A DNA stretch of 64,000 nt from JACCWP01 sp963801045 (GTDB taxonomy: Bacteria > Actinomycetota > Actinomycetes > Propionibacteriales > Nocardioidaceae). Position numbers and translations under genes: made by a program. The notes below the pieces were generated by a model. It was given only the letters and a program-made list of their open reading frames with translations, searched no databases and had not been told where the DNA came from. The stretch spans positions 124,001 through 188,000 of the forward strand of contig CAWDDC010000003.1 of NCBI GenBank assembly GCA_963801045.1, read 5' to 3'. Each line of letters starts with the position of its first letter. Within the stretch, counting starts at the first letter, position 1. Below are positions 52,199 through 60,115 of this stretch, piece by piece.

Positions 52199-53069
52199 TC
52201 AGCTCTGCGGACGGCAGGGTCCGTCCGGCCGGACGCTGACGTGCGTGCCGCGGAGCCGGAACGCCCGCAGGCTGGTGTTGTCGTCGTCGTTCGTCTCCAC
52301 CAGCTGGTTCTGCGGGTCGACGACCGTGCGGAAGCAGTACAACCCCGCACGCAGCCCGTCGGGCAGCCGGATCGCCTGCCCGGGCAGGAAGTTCTGGTAG
52401 ATGTCGACCCAGCCGATGGAGATGCCCTGCGGGGTGCGCCGGGCGCAGTCGCCGTAGTACTCGGGGTAGTTCGCGGTCGGCCAGCGCTTCGGCGCCCGCT
52501 CGGAGTCGCGCAGGCAGAAGCTCATCTTGCGGCCCTGCACGACGACCGGCTGCCGCCGGGTCGGCTTGTAGAGCACGTACCGCGCGGCCGCCTCGAAGTG
52601 CCAGTGGTCGTGCCGCGGGTGGAAGACCATGCAGCCGGCCGAGTGGCGGGTGATCAACTTGTCGTGCCGGCGGGAGAAGTGCCCGCTGCGGTCCTGGTCG
52701 CGGTAGATGATCTGGCTGGCGTGCTGCTTGCCGGGCGGGCACGGCCGGTTGGCGTTGGGCCGCACCTCCAGCGGACCGCGGCCGACGTTGGCCAGCCCCG
52801 ACTCGAACCGCAGCACCCGGTTGCCGCCGGAGTCGCGGGTCACGATCAGGTGGCTGGCCTTGAGCGCCCGGGCGTTGGGCCGCAGCGCCGGCGGCACCGG
52901 TGCGAGGGTGCTGGTGCCGGGCGGAGGGCCCTGGCGCCGCCGGGGCAGCAGCCGTCTCGGTCGCGGCGGGGGCAGGACCCGCGGCGGTCACCAGGACACT
53001 GGCAGTCACGACGCTGAGTGAGATCCCGAGCGCGGCACGTAGTCCGTTCACGGGCACTGACTGTGCCAC
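52199..53069 (-). CDS. Secreted lysyl oxidase-like copper protein (one frameshift)
   Basis: About 290 residues. Signal peptide (NGLRAALGISLSVVTASVLV with cleavage near APAATET). After a shift near 52920 the mature domain has ALKASHLIVTRDSGGNRVLR, RFESGLANVGRGPLEVRPNA, the copper site VFHPRHDHWHFEAAARYVLY (HxHxH cluster), LRDSERAPKRW, WVDIYQNFLPGQAIRLPDGL and VDPQNQLVETNDDDNTS, matching the LOX catalytic domain. Tyr residues for the quinone cofactor cannot be assigned by eye. Start uncertain: GTG 53069 or 53051. Substrate unknown. Confidence 0.85.
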
Positions 53070-53072
53070 AGG

Positions 53073-53862
53073 TCACACCTCGGGCGTGTCCGCAAACGCC
53101 CCTGTCGTCCGATCTGCGTACATCGACGAGTCCGCGGTCTCCATCGGGCCGGACCAGGCCTGCGGCAGCGGGGTCGACACGTCGGGCGCGACCCGGGCCA
53201 CCACCTCGTCCAGCACCCGCTCGGTGTGCCCGACCCACAGGTGCTTCGCGCCCGTCGACGCCGACGACCTCCGCCTGCGGCACCCGGCCGAAGCGTCGGC
53301 GGGCCTCGTCGGGACGCAGGTAGTCGTCGTGCTCGGGCACCAGCGCCACCAGCGGCCTGCCGTCGGCGGCCCAGGCGTCGAGGTCGTCGTCGGACGCCGA
53401 GCGCAGCGGCGGTGAGAGCAGGACCGCCCCGACCACGGACTCCTCCAGCCCGTAGCGCAGGACCAGGTCGGTGCCGAACGACCAGCCGAGCAACCACACG
53501 TCCGGCAGCTCGTCGAACTCCGCCCGCTCGACGGCGGCCGCGATGTCGAAGCGCTCCGCCTCTCCCCCGTCGAACTGCCCCTCGCTGGTCCCCTGGGCGC
53601 TGGACGTGCCCCGGGTGTTGAAGCGCAGCACGGCGAGACCGGCCAGCGCGGGCAGCCGGTAGGACGCCTTGCGGATCACGTGGCTGTCCATCATGCCGCC
53701 GTGGGTGGGCAACGGGTGCAGGCAGACCAGCGTCGCCACCGGGTCGCGATCGGCCGGCAGCGCCAGCTCGCCGACCAGGCTCAGTCCGTCCGCGGTGTGC
53801 AGGGTCAGCGCCGTGCGCCGTGCGGGCAGCACCGAGGTGCCCCGGATGGGACGGGAGGACAT
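53073..53862 (-). CDS. Alpha/beta hydrolase (one frameshift)
   Basis: About 260 residues of the small dienelactone-hydrolase-like type. HTADGLSLVGELALPADRDP, oxyanion region LVCLHPLPTHGGMMDSHVIR, VLRFNTRGTSSAQGTSEGQF, elbow VWLLGWSFGTDLVLRYGLEE (serine in GWSFGT), LVALVPEHDDYLRPDEARRR (acid) and, after a shift near 53250, HLWVGHTERVLDEVV with the catalytic His. Stop at 53073, just beyond the start of the lysyl-oxidase-like gene; the two may be co-transcribed. Substrate unknown. Confidence 0.87.
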
Positions 53863-53902
53863 GGGATTGAGCGTAGCCAGCCCGCGCTCGTAGGGTCCCC
53901 TG

Positions 53903-54709
53903 GTGTCCCTCCACCACCGGCCGACGTGCTCGCGGCGTTCGGCACCCCGGCCGAACCCACCCCGCTGCCGGGCGGGCGCGGCACCGCCTGGCGCGCCGGC
54001 GACCTCGTCCTCAAGCCGCTGGACATGCCCGCCGAGGCGTTGGAGTGGCAAGCAGCAGGTGCTGTCCCGCATCGACGGCGTCGCGGCGGTGCGGGTCGCC
54101 CCGCCGGTACGCGCCGAGGACGGTCGGCTGCTCGTCGACGGGTGGACGGCCTGGCGCTGGGTCGCGGGCACGCACCGGCAACGTCGCTGGGCCGAGACCC
54201 TGCGGACGGGCCGGCTGCTGCACGCCGCCCTGCGCGACGAGCCGCGTCCGGACTTCCTCGACGGGCGCACCGATCCCTGGTCGGTCGCCGACCGGGTGGC
54301 GTGGGGCGAGCACGTGCTGCCGGACGCCGACTCCGTGCCGCACCTGACCCGGCTGCTGGCGGCGATGCACCCGGTCAGCGATCCCGACCAGCTGGTGCAC
54401 GGCGACCTGTCCCTCAACGTGCTGGAGGAACCGGGGCTGCCGGCGGCCGTGATCGACCTGTCGCCGTACTGGCGTCCGGTCGAGTACGCCTCGGCCGTCG
54501 TCGTCGCCGACGCGCTGGTCTGGGAGGGGGCCGACGAGCGGCTGTTCGCCGACGTCGACCGGGTGCCGCGCTTCGGCCAGCACCTGGTGCGGGCGCTGGT
54601 GTTCCGGCTGGCGACCGCCCACGTCGCGGGCGACCTCGGTGTGGACGACGCGGACCACTACGCCTACGCGGTCGACCTGGCGTGCGGTCTGGCAGCGGCC
54701 GGCCGCTGA
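53903..54709 (+). CDS. TIGR02569-like actinobacterial phosphotransferase-fold protein (two frameshifts)
   Basis: About 270 residues. N-terminal PPPADVLAAFGTPAEPTPLP and RGTAWRAGDLVLKPLDMPAE (glycine loop and Lys), then after a shift near 54048 QQVLSRIDGVAAVRVAPPVR and WTAWRWVAGTHRQRRWAETL, and a kinase-like catalytic loop HGDLSLNVLEEPGLPAAVID with DLSPYWRP. The HGDLxxN...D pattern is that of aminoglycoside-phosphotransferase relatives. I associate it with the TIGR02569 group of actinobacterial proteins with no known function; that match is from memory. GTG 53903 chosen as start, with a shift immediately after it (near 53912). Confidence 0.75.
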   Translation: MSLHHRPTCSRRSAPRPNPPRCRAGAAPPGAPATSSSSRWTCPPRRWSGKQQVLSRIDGVAAVRVAPPVRAEDGRLLVDGWTAWRWVAGTHRQRRWAETLRTGRLLHAALRDEPRPDFLDGRTDPWSVADRVAWGEHVLPDADSVPHLTRLLAAMHPVSDPDQLVHGDLSLNVLEEPGLPAAVIDLSPYWRPVEYASAVVVADALVWEGADERLFADVDRVPRFGQHLVRALVFRLATAHVAGDLGVDDADHYAYAVDLACGLAAAGR

Positions 54710-54727
54710 CGGCGGACCGAACGCGAT

Positions 54728-56503
54728 CTAGCCGTGGTCGCGGAAGCCCCGGCCGGTCTTGCGCCCGAGGTATCCCGCGGTCACCAGGTGCTCCAGCAGC
54801 CGGGCCGGCGCGAAGCCGGGCTCGCGGAACTCCCGGTAGAGGGTGCGCTGGATGGCCAGCGACACGTCGTTGCCGACCACGTCGAGCAGCTCGAACGGGC
54901 CCATCGGCAGCGCGCACCCCTCCTTCATCGCGGTGTCGATGTCGTCGGCGGTGGCGTAGTGCGCCTCGAGCATCTTCACCGCGTCGTTGAGGTACGGGAA
55001 CAGCAGCGCGTTGACGACGAAGCCGGCCCGGTCGCCGCAGGAGACGGCGTACTTGTCCAGCCGCGCGCAGACGGCACGGAGGGTCTCGGCGACCTCGTCG
55101 GACGTGGCGACCGTCGAGACCACCTCGACCAGCCGCATCTGCGGCGCGGGGTTGAAGAAGTGCATGCCGACGACCGAACCGGGGCGGCCGGTGACCGACG
55201 CGCACTCGATGACCGGCAGCGACGACGTGGTGGTCGCGAGGATGGCGTCGGGGCCGCAGATCTCGTCGAGGTTCTCGAACAGCGCCTGCTTGACCGACAG
55301 CTCCTCGACGACGGCCTCCACGACGAGGTCGCACCCGCCGAGGTCGTCGAGCCGGCTGCTGCCACGCACCCGGGCCACCGCAGCGTCGCGCTCGTCGCCG
55401 GTGAGCCGGTCGCGCTGCACCTGCTTGTCCAGCGACCGGGTGACCCGCTCCACCACCGCGTCGACCTTGGCGTCGCCCCGGGCGACCAGCAGCACGTCGA
55501 AGCCGGCCTTGGCGAACACCTCGACGATGCCGGTGGCCATCGTGCCGGAGCCCACGACCCCGACCGTGCTGATCGGCCGCCGCATCACCGGCTGGTCGTC
55601 GTCCGACGGAGTCTCGCGGTCGGCCACGACCTTGGACGAGTCCGGCCCGTCGTAGGTGTAGAAGCCGCGACCGGTCTTGCGGCCGAGCAGGCCGGCCGTG
55701 ACCATCTGCTTGAGCACGGGCGACGGTGCGTGCAGCCGGTCGCGCCCCTGCAGGTACATCGTCTCGAGGATCTCGTAGGCCGTGTCCAGCCCGATCAGGT
55801 CGAGCAGCGCCAGCGGGCCCATCGGGTAGCCGCAGCCGTAGCGCATGGCGGCGTCGATGTCCTCGCGCGAGGCGTAGCGGGTCTCGTACATCGACGCGGC
55901 GTGGTTGAGGTAGCCGAACAGCAGCGCGTTGGCGATGAAGCCGGCCTTGTCGCCGGCCACGACCGGCTGCTTGTCGAGCCGGCGGGCCAGCCCGAGCACG
56001 TCGTCGACGACGTCGGGCGCGGTCACGACCGTGCGGATGACCTCGCAGAACGCCTGCACGGGCGCGGGGTTGAAGAAGTGCAGCCCGACGACCCGGTGCG
56101 GCTGGCCGGTGGCAGCGGCGATCTGGGTGACCGACAGCGAGGAGGTGTTGGTCGCGAGCACCGCGTCGTCGCGGACGATGCCGTCGAGGGCGGCGAAGAC
56201 CTGCCGCTTGAGCTCCAGCCGCTCGACCACGGCCTCGACGACGAGGTCGCAGTCGGCGACCTCTGCCATCGAGGTGGTGAACGCGATCCGGTCGACCAGC
56301 GCGCGCTGCTCCTCCTCGGACAGCTTGCCCCGGGCCACCGCCCGGCCGGTGGAGTGCTCGACGTGGGCGCGCCCGCGCGCGAGCTGCTCGTCGTCGCGCT
56401 CGACGCCGACGACCTTGAAACCGTTGCGCGCGAACACCTCGGCGATGCCGGCACCCATGGTGCCGAGGCCGACGACGCCGACGCTGGAGAACTCACGGGG
56501 CAT
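54728..56503 (-). CDS. Tandem 3-hydroxyacyl-CoA dehydrogenase (two fused copies)
   Basis: 591 residues, intact. Two complete 3-hydroxybutyryl-CoA dehydrogenase units in one chain. Copy 1: VGVVGLGTMGAGIAEVFARN (NAD loop), NTSSLSVTQIAAATGQPHRV, GLHFFNPAPVQAFCEVIRTV (catalytic His), KAGFIANALLFGYLNHAASM, ending TGRGFYTYDG. Copy 2 from about residue 312: VGVVGSGTMATGIVEVFAKA, TTSSLPVIECASVTGRPGSV, GMHFFNPAPQMRLVEVVSTV, RAGFVVNALLFPYLNDAVKM, ending TGRGFRDHG. All key motifs are present in both halves. It fits acetoacetyl-CoA to 3-hydroxybutyryl-CoA reduction before Ccr. Confidence 0.95.
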   Translation of the reverse strand: MPREFSSVGVVGLGTMGAGIAEVFARNGFKVVGVERDDEQLARGRAHVEHSTGRAVARGKLSEEEQRALVDRIAFTTSMAEVADCDLVVEAVVERLELKRQVFAALDGIVRDDAVLATNTSSLSVTQIAAATGQPHRVVGLHFFNPAPVQAFCEVIRTVVTAPDVVDDVLGLARRLDKQPVVAGDKAGFIANALLFGYLNHAASMYETRYASREDIDAAMRYGCGYPMGPLALLDLIGLDTAYEILETMYLQGRDRLHAPSPVLKQMVTAGLLGRKTGRGFYTYDGPDSSKVVADRETPSDDDQPVMRRPISTVGVVGSGTMATGIVEVFAKAGFDVLLVARGDAKVDAVVERVTRSLDKQVQRDRLTGDERDAAVARVRGSSRLDDLGGCDLVVEAVVEELSVKQALFENLDEICGPDAILATTTSSLPVIECASVTGRPGSVVGMHFFNPAPQMRLVEVVSTVATSDEVAETLRAVCARLDKYAVSCGDRAGFVVNALLFPYLNDAVKMLEAHYATADDIDTAMKEGCALPMGPFELLDVVGNDVSLAIQRTLYREFREPGFAPARLLEHLVTAGYLGRKTGRGFRDHG

Positions 56504-56527
56504 GAGGGGCAGTCTCCCACGCCCCTC

Positions 56528-56592
56528 CCCACCCGAAGGATCCGACGTGGTGAGGGCTACCGCCCGCAGGAGGTCGGATCGTTCGGGGTGGG
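56528..56592 (-). terminator. Long hairpin between the hydroxyacyl-CoA dehydrogenase and CHAT-like genes
   Basis: CCCACCCGAAGGATCCGAC (56528-56546) pairs imperfectly with GTCGGATCGTTCGGGGTGGG (56573-56592), one bulge and one mismatch, around a 26-base loop. Located just beyond the stop (56600) of the minus-strand CHAT-like gene, whose transcript it would end, and upstream of the dehydrogenase start at 56503. Confidence 0.7.
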
Positions 56593-56599
56593 CGGCGGG

Positions 56600-57208
56600 T
56601 CAGGCCAGCTCGTCCTGGGGACGGGACAGCTGCCACATGGCCAGCTCGTCGTCGTGGGCGCGCAGGCTGTCCACGGCCGCGTCCAGGCTGCGGCCCTCGG
56701 TGAGGTCGTAGAACAGCAGCGCGACGGCGATGACGCTGGCGTAGCCGAAAGGCGATCCGGTCGGCGCGACGTAGGCCTCGGCGCCGGCGTCGAGGAACGC
56801 GTCGGCCATCGCCTCCGTGCCGAGGTCGGCCCCGGCAGCGATCACCGTGGCGCCGCGCAGGTCGGCCACCCGGCGTACGTCGTCAGGACCCACCTGCGGC
56901 CCGAACGGCTGGTAGCGCTGCACCTCCTCGGCGAGCTCCTGCAGCAGGATCGACCCCTCGTCGCCGTCGCACTCCAGCACGACGTAGGGCACGTCCGGCG
57001 CCGACAGCGCGGCGACCAGGTGCCGGGCCTGTCCGACCCGGCAGAGCTCGACCTGGATGCCGAGCTGCTCCAGCAGCGGTCGCAGCGGCGCACCCAGCCC
57101 GTTGGCGTCGATCAGCCGCACCCGCGTCCACGCCAGCGCCCCGCCCTGGACCTCGCGCAGCCGCGACGGCCGCAGTGACGCCAGCCAGTGCGTCTCGGAG
57201 TGCACCAC
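56600..57208 (-). CDS. CHAT/caspase-fold-like protein lacking catalytic residues
   Basis: 202 residues, intact; GTG start at 57208 or 57205. The C-terminal half, RGATVIAAGADLGTEAMADA then FLDAGAEAYVAPTGSP and LLFYDLTEGRSLDAAVDSLR, follows the CHAT/caspase pattern (strand, helix, GA-x-x-V strand, FY-x-L-x-x-G-x-S-x-x-x-A helix). However, the Cys of the usual CxTG position reads AAGADLG, and the His-Gly position reads LECDGDEG, so protease activity is unlikely. Strictly a by-eye fold inference. Divergent from nucS with 42 bases between starts. Confidence 0.6.
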   Translation of the reverse strand: MVHSETHWLASLRPSRLREVQGGALAWTRVRLIDANGLGAPLRPLLEQLGIQVELCRVGQARHLVAALSAPDVPYVVLECDGDEGSILLQELAEEVQRYQPFGPQVGPDDVRRVADLRGATVIAAGADLGTEAMADAFLDAGAEAYVAPTGSPFGYASVIAVALLFYDLTEGRSLDAAVDSLRAHDDELAMWQLSRPQDELA

Positions 57209-57250
57209 GGGGTGAGTCTGGCACTGAGGGGACTGACTACGCTCCCCCTC

Positions 57251-57928
57251 GTGCGCCTGCTGATCGCCCGTTGCCAGGTCGACTACGCCGGCCGGTTGAG
57301 CGCACACCTGCCGATGGCCACCCGGCTGGTGCTGGTCAAGGCCGACGGCTCGGTGTCGGTGCACGCCGACGACCGCGCGTACAAGCCGCTGAACTGGATG
57401 AGCCCGCCGTGCCACCTCGACGAGGGCACCGCCGAGGACGGCCGCGCGGAGTGGGTGGTGAGCGCGGACAAGAGCGAGGACACGTTGCGGATCCTCATCG
57501 ACGAGGTGCTGCACGACTCCAGCCACGACCTCGGCATCGACCCGGGCCTGGTCAAGGACGGCGTCGAGAAGCACCTGCAGGAGCTGCTCGCCGACCACCC
57601 CGAGTCGCTCGGGGAGTCGCTCACGCTGGTACGCCGCGAGTACCCCACCGCGATCGGGCCGGTCGACCTGCTGTGCCGCGACCTCGGCGGCGCCACCGTC
57701 GCGGTCGAGGTCAAGCGCCGCGGCGACATCGACGGCGTCGAGCAGCTGGCCCGCTACCTCGAGCTGCTCGACCGCGACCCGCTGCTCGCGCCGGTGCGCG
57801 GGATCTTCGCCGCGCAGGAGATCCGGCCGCAGGCCAGGATGCTCGCAGGACACCGCGGCATCGGCTGCGTCACCGTCGACTACGACGCGCTGCGCGGCCT
57901 CGACGACCCCAGCCTGCGGCTGTTCTGA
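57251..57928 (+). CDS. nucS: Mismatch-specific endonuclease NucS/EndoMS
   Basis: Cuts DNA at G/T, G/G and T/T mismatches, the core of the non-MutS mismatch repair found in many actinobacteria and archaea. 225 residues, intact. GTG start, VRLLIARCQVDYAGRLSAHL; RAYKPLNWMSPPCHL; the PD-(D/E)XK nuclease core GPVDLLCRDLGGATVAVEVK (Asp and the E-x-K pair) and GDIDGVEQLARYLELLDRDP; C-terminus SLRLF, which resembles the clamp-interacting end of NucS proteins. Divergent from the CHAT-like gene. Confidence 0.96.
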   Translation: MRLLIARCQVDYAGRLSAHLPMATRLVLVKADGSVSVHADDRAYKPLNWMSPPCHLDEGTAEDGRAEWVVSADKSEDTLRILIDEVLHDSSHDLGIDPGLVKDGVEKHLQELLADHPESLGESLTLVRREYPTAIGPVDLLCRDLGGATVAVEVKRRGDIDGVEQLARYLELLDRDPLLAPVRGIFAAQEIRPQARMLAGHRGIGCVTVDYDALRGLDDPSLRLF

Positions 57929-57956
57929 ACCGACACACCCCTGGAGGAGGACGGCC

Positions 57957-59193
57957 GTGTCCCCGGACGAGGCGACGCGAGGGTCGGGGGACCCCGCCGA
58001 CGTTTACCTGCACATCGGGCTGCCGAGGACCGGCACCTCGCACGTGCAGCACGTGCTCTGGCTGAGCCGCGACCAGCTCGCCGAGCGCGGGGTGCTGGTG
58101 CCCGGATCGACCCAGCACGCGCAGCGCTACGCGGTCTGGGACCTGACCGGGCGTCGGCTGCACGGCGCCGACCAGCCGGAGGTGGCCGGCGCCTGGAAGG
58201 AGCTGGCGACGGAGGCCACCGGCTGGTCGGGATCGCGGGTGGTGATCTCCGAGGAGTTCCTCACCGGTGCCGGCAAGCGCCAGGCCCGCCGCGCCGTGCA
58301 GTCCCTCGCGCCCGCGCAGGTGCACGTCGTGGTGACCGCCCGCGACCTGGGCCAGGTCGTCTGCTCCACCTGGCAGGGCGAGCTCGCCAAGGGGCAGACC
58401 TGGTCCTGGGCGGAGTTCATCGCTGCGGTACGCGAGCCCGGCGCCGGTCCTGCCAGCGCCGGCGCGGCGTTCTGGCTGCGCCAGGACCTGGTGCGCGTGC
58501 TGGACACCTGGGAGGCGGCGGTGCCCCGGGAACGCATCCACGTCGTGACCGTCCCGCCGCCCGGTGCACCGCGGCAGCAGCTGATGGAGCGGTTCGCCGC
58601 CGCCACCGGGCTCGATCCCGACGCGCTGGTGTCCAGCCTCTCGGCCGGCAACGTGTCGGTCGGGATCGCGGAGGCCGAGGTGCTCCGCCGGCTCAACGAG
58701 GGACTCGGCGGTCGCCTCAACGAGCGCCAGCGGACCTGGTCGGTCCAGCAGGGGGTCAAGCCCGCGCTGCGGGCGCGGACGCCGTCGGCCCGGATCCAGC
58801 TGCCGGCCGAGGAGCTCGGCTGGCTGACCGAACGCTGCGCCGCGATGGTCGCGGAGGTGCGCTCGCGCGGCTATCCCGTGCACGGCGACCTGGCCGACCT
58901 GATCCCCGCCGAGGACAGCGGAGGCGATCGCCGACCCGATGACGTCGACGAGGCGGAGCTCGCCGCGGCCGCGATGGACGCGCTGGTCGCGATGACGGAG
59001 AAGTACGCCACCTTGCGTGCGCGCACCCGGCAGCGCGACGGTGACGCCCGGACGACCGGTGCCGGCGGGCTGGCCAGCACGGCCCGCGCCCAGGGCTACC
59101 GCGCCCGCAGCGCCGTGCTGCGGCTGGCCGATCGCCAGTCGCCTGGTCAACAAGGCGCTGAACCGGTACCTGCGGTCGGCCCGGCGGTCCTGA
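57957..59193 (+). CDS. Sulfotransferase-family protein (frameshift near C-terminus)
   Basis: About 410 residues. The P-loop for PAPS is VYLHIGLPRTGTSHVQHVLW; the 3'-phosphate region is QVHVVVTARDLGQVVCSTWQ; then WSWAEFIAAVREPG and AAFWLRQDLVRVLDTWEAAV. A long helical C-terminal extension follows (DEAELAAAAMDALVAMTEKY). Near 59137 an extra C shifts the frame; the restored end is RLVNKALNRYLRSARRS with stop at 59193, whereas the unshifted frame stops at 59219. The fold is clear but the acceptor is unknown. It begins 28 bases after nucS, so the two may be co-transcribed. Confidence 0.85.
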
Positions 59194-59215
59194 CGCCCGG
59201 TCCAGGCGGTGCGAC

Positions 59216-59749
59216 CTAGCTGCCCTCGTCGCCGGCGATGGGCGGGGCGGTCGGGTCGTCCTGGGGGCCGCCCTGCTCGCGGGCGACGTAGTCCTCGATC
59301 GCCTCGACGTCGTGCGAGGCCCGGGTCACCACGGTGAGCAGGTCGCTCATGGTCGCGATCTCCTCGACCTGCTCCTTGATGAACCACTGCATGAACTGGT
59401 CGGAGGCGAAGTCGCTCTCCTCGCGCGCGATCGCGGTCAGCGCGTTGATCTGGTCGGCGACGCGGCGCTCCTGCTCGAGCGCGATCCGTACCGGCTCCAC
59501 CACGTCGCCGAACTTCGACTGCGGGGCGGGCACTGCCGGGATGGTCACCGGCTCGTCGCAGTCGACGAGGTACTGCACCATCATCATCGCGTGGTCGCGC
59601 TCCTCGACGGCCTGGCGGTAGAAGAACGCAGCCATCTGCGGCATCGTCAGCAGGTCGTAGTGGACGGCACAGGCGACGTACTGCTGGTGGGCGCCGAACT
59701 CGTGCCCGATCTGGGCGTTCAGCTGCTCGACGAAGCGCGCGGCGGGCAT
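59216..59749 (-). CDS. Ferritin
   Basis: Non-haem iron storage protein. 177 residues, intact. Four-helix bundle with ferroxidase ligands visible in EQLNAQIGHEFGAHQQYVAC (Glu), FFYRQAVEERDHAMMMVQYL (E-x-x-H), REESDFASDQFMQWFIKEQV (Glu) and EEIATMSDLLTVVTRA. The C-terminal tail (GGPQDDPTAPPIAGDEGS) is disordered. An IdeR-type iron box is centred about 80 bases upstream of the ATG, a position compatible with activation by iron-loaded IdeR as reported for mycobacterial bfrB. Confidence 0.95.
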   Translation of the reverse strand: MPAARFVEQLNAQIGHEFGAHQQYVACAVHYDLLTMPQMAAFFYRQAVEERDHAMMMVQYLVDCDEPVTIPAVPAPQSKFGDVVEPVRIALEQERRVADQINALTAIAREESDFASDQFMQWFIKEQVEEIATMSDLLTVVTRASHDVEAIEDYVAREQGGPQDDPTAPPIAGDEGS

Positions 59750-59822
59750 GGGGCAGACCTCCGGGAAGGGGGTGAACGGCCGATCCCGGTCATCCTAGAG
59801 GGGACGCGGACGACCCGAACGG

Positions 59823-59841
59823 TCAGGTGAGGCTCGCCTAA
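59823..59841. promoter_or_regulatory. IdeR/DtxR iron box between ferritin and a small Cys/Lys protein gene
   Basis: TCAGGTGAGGCTCGCCTAA matches 15 of 19 positions of the TTAGGTTAGGCTAACCTAA consensus. It ends 22 bases before the GTG of the plus-strand gene at 59863 and 74 bases from the ferritin ATG on the other strand. TAAATT and TGCTAGCGT immediately after it could be promoter elements of the plus-strand gene. Confidence 0.8.
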
Positions 59842-59862
59842 ATTTCTGCTAGCGTTCCGCCG

Positions 59863-60100
59863 GTGAGGCCGAAGAAGAAGTGCTGCGTGAGCCGGCCTCG
59901 CTGCCGCCGCTGCCCGATCCGGCTGATGGCCGCCGGGGACCTCCCGCCGGGCTACACGGTGAAGAAGCGCCGGCTGGTGAAGGTCAAGAAGTCCGCACCA
60001 GCCGGGCCTGGTCGTCGCGGTCGACGCGGCACCCGGCAAGAAGAAGAAGTCCAAGAAGAACAAGAAGAACAAGCGCGCCAAGGTCAGCCTGGCCGCCTGA
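59863..60100 (+). CDS. Small Cys- and Lys-rich protein of unknown function (one frameshift)
   Basis: About 78 residues. N-terminus RPKKKCCVSRPRCRRCPIRL: four cysteines in CC-x5-C-x2-C spacing, a plausible metal knuckle. It continues LPPGYTVKKRRLVKVKKSAP and, after a shift near 60000, LVVAVDAAPGKKKKSKKNKK then NKRAKVSLAA, a strongly basic tail suited to nucleic acid or ribosome binding. I recall similar KCCxxxPRCxRCP proteins as widespread in actinobacteria without a known role. The iron box 22 bases upstream suggests repression by iron. Confidence 0.75.
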
Positions 60101-60115
60101 CCGCCGGCCGCCGGC

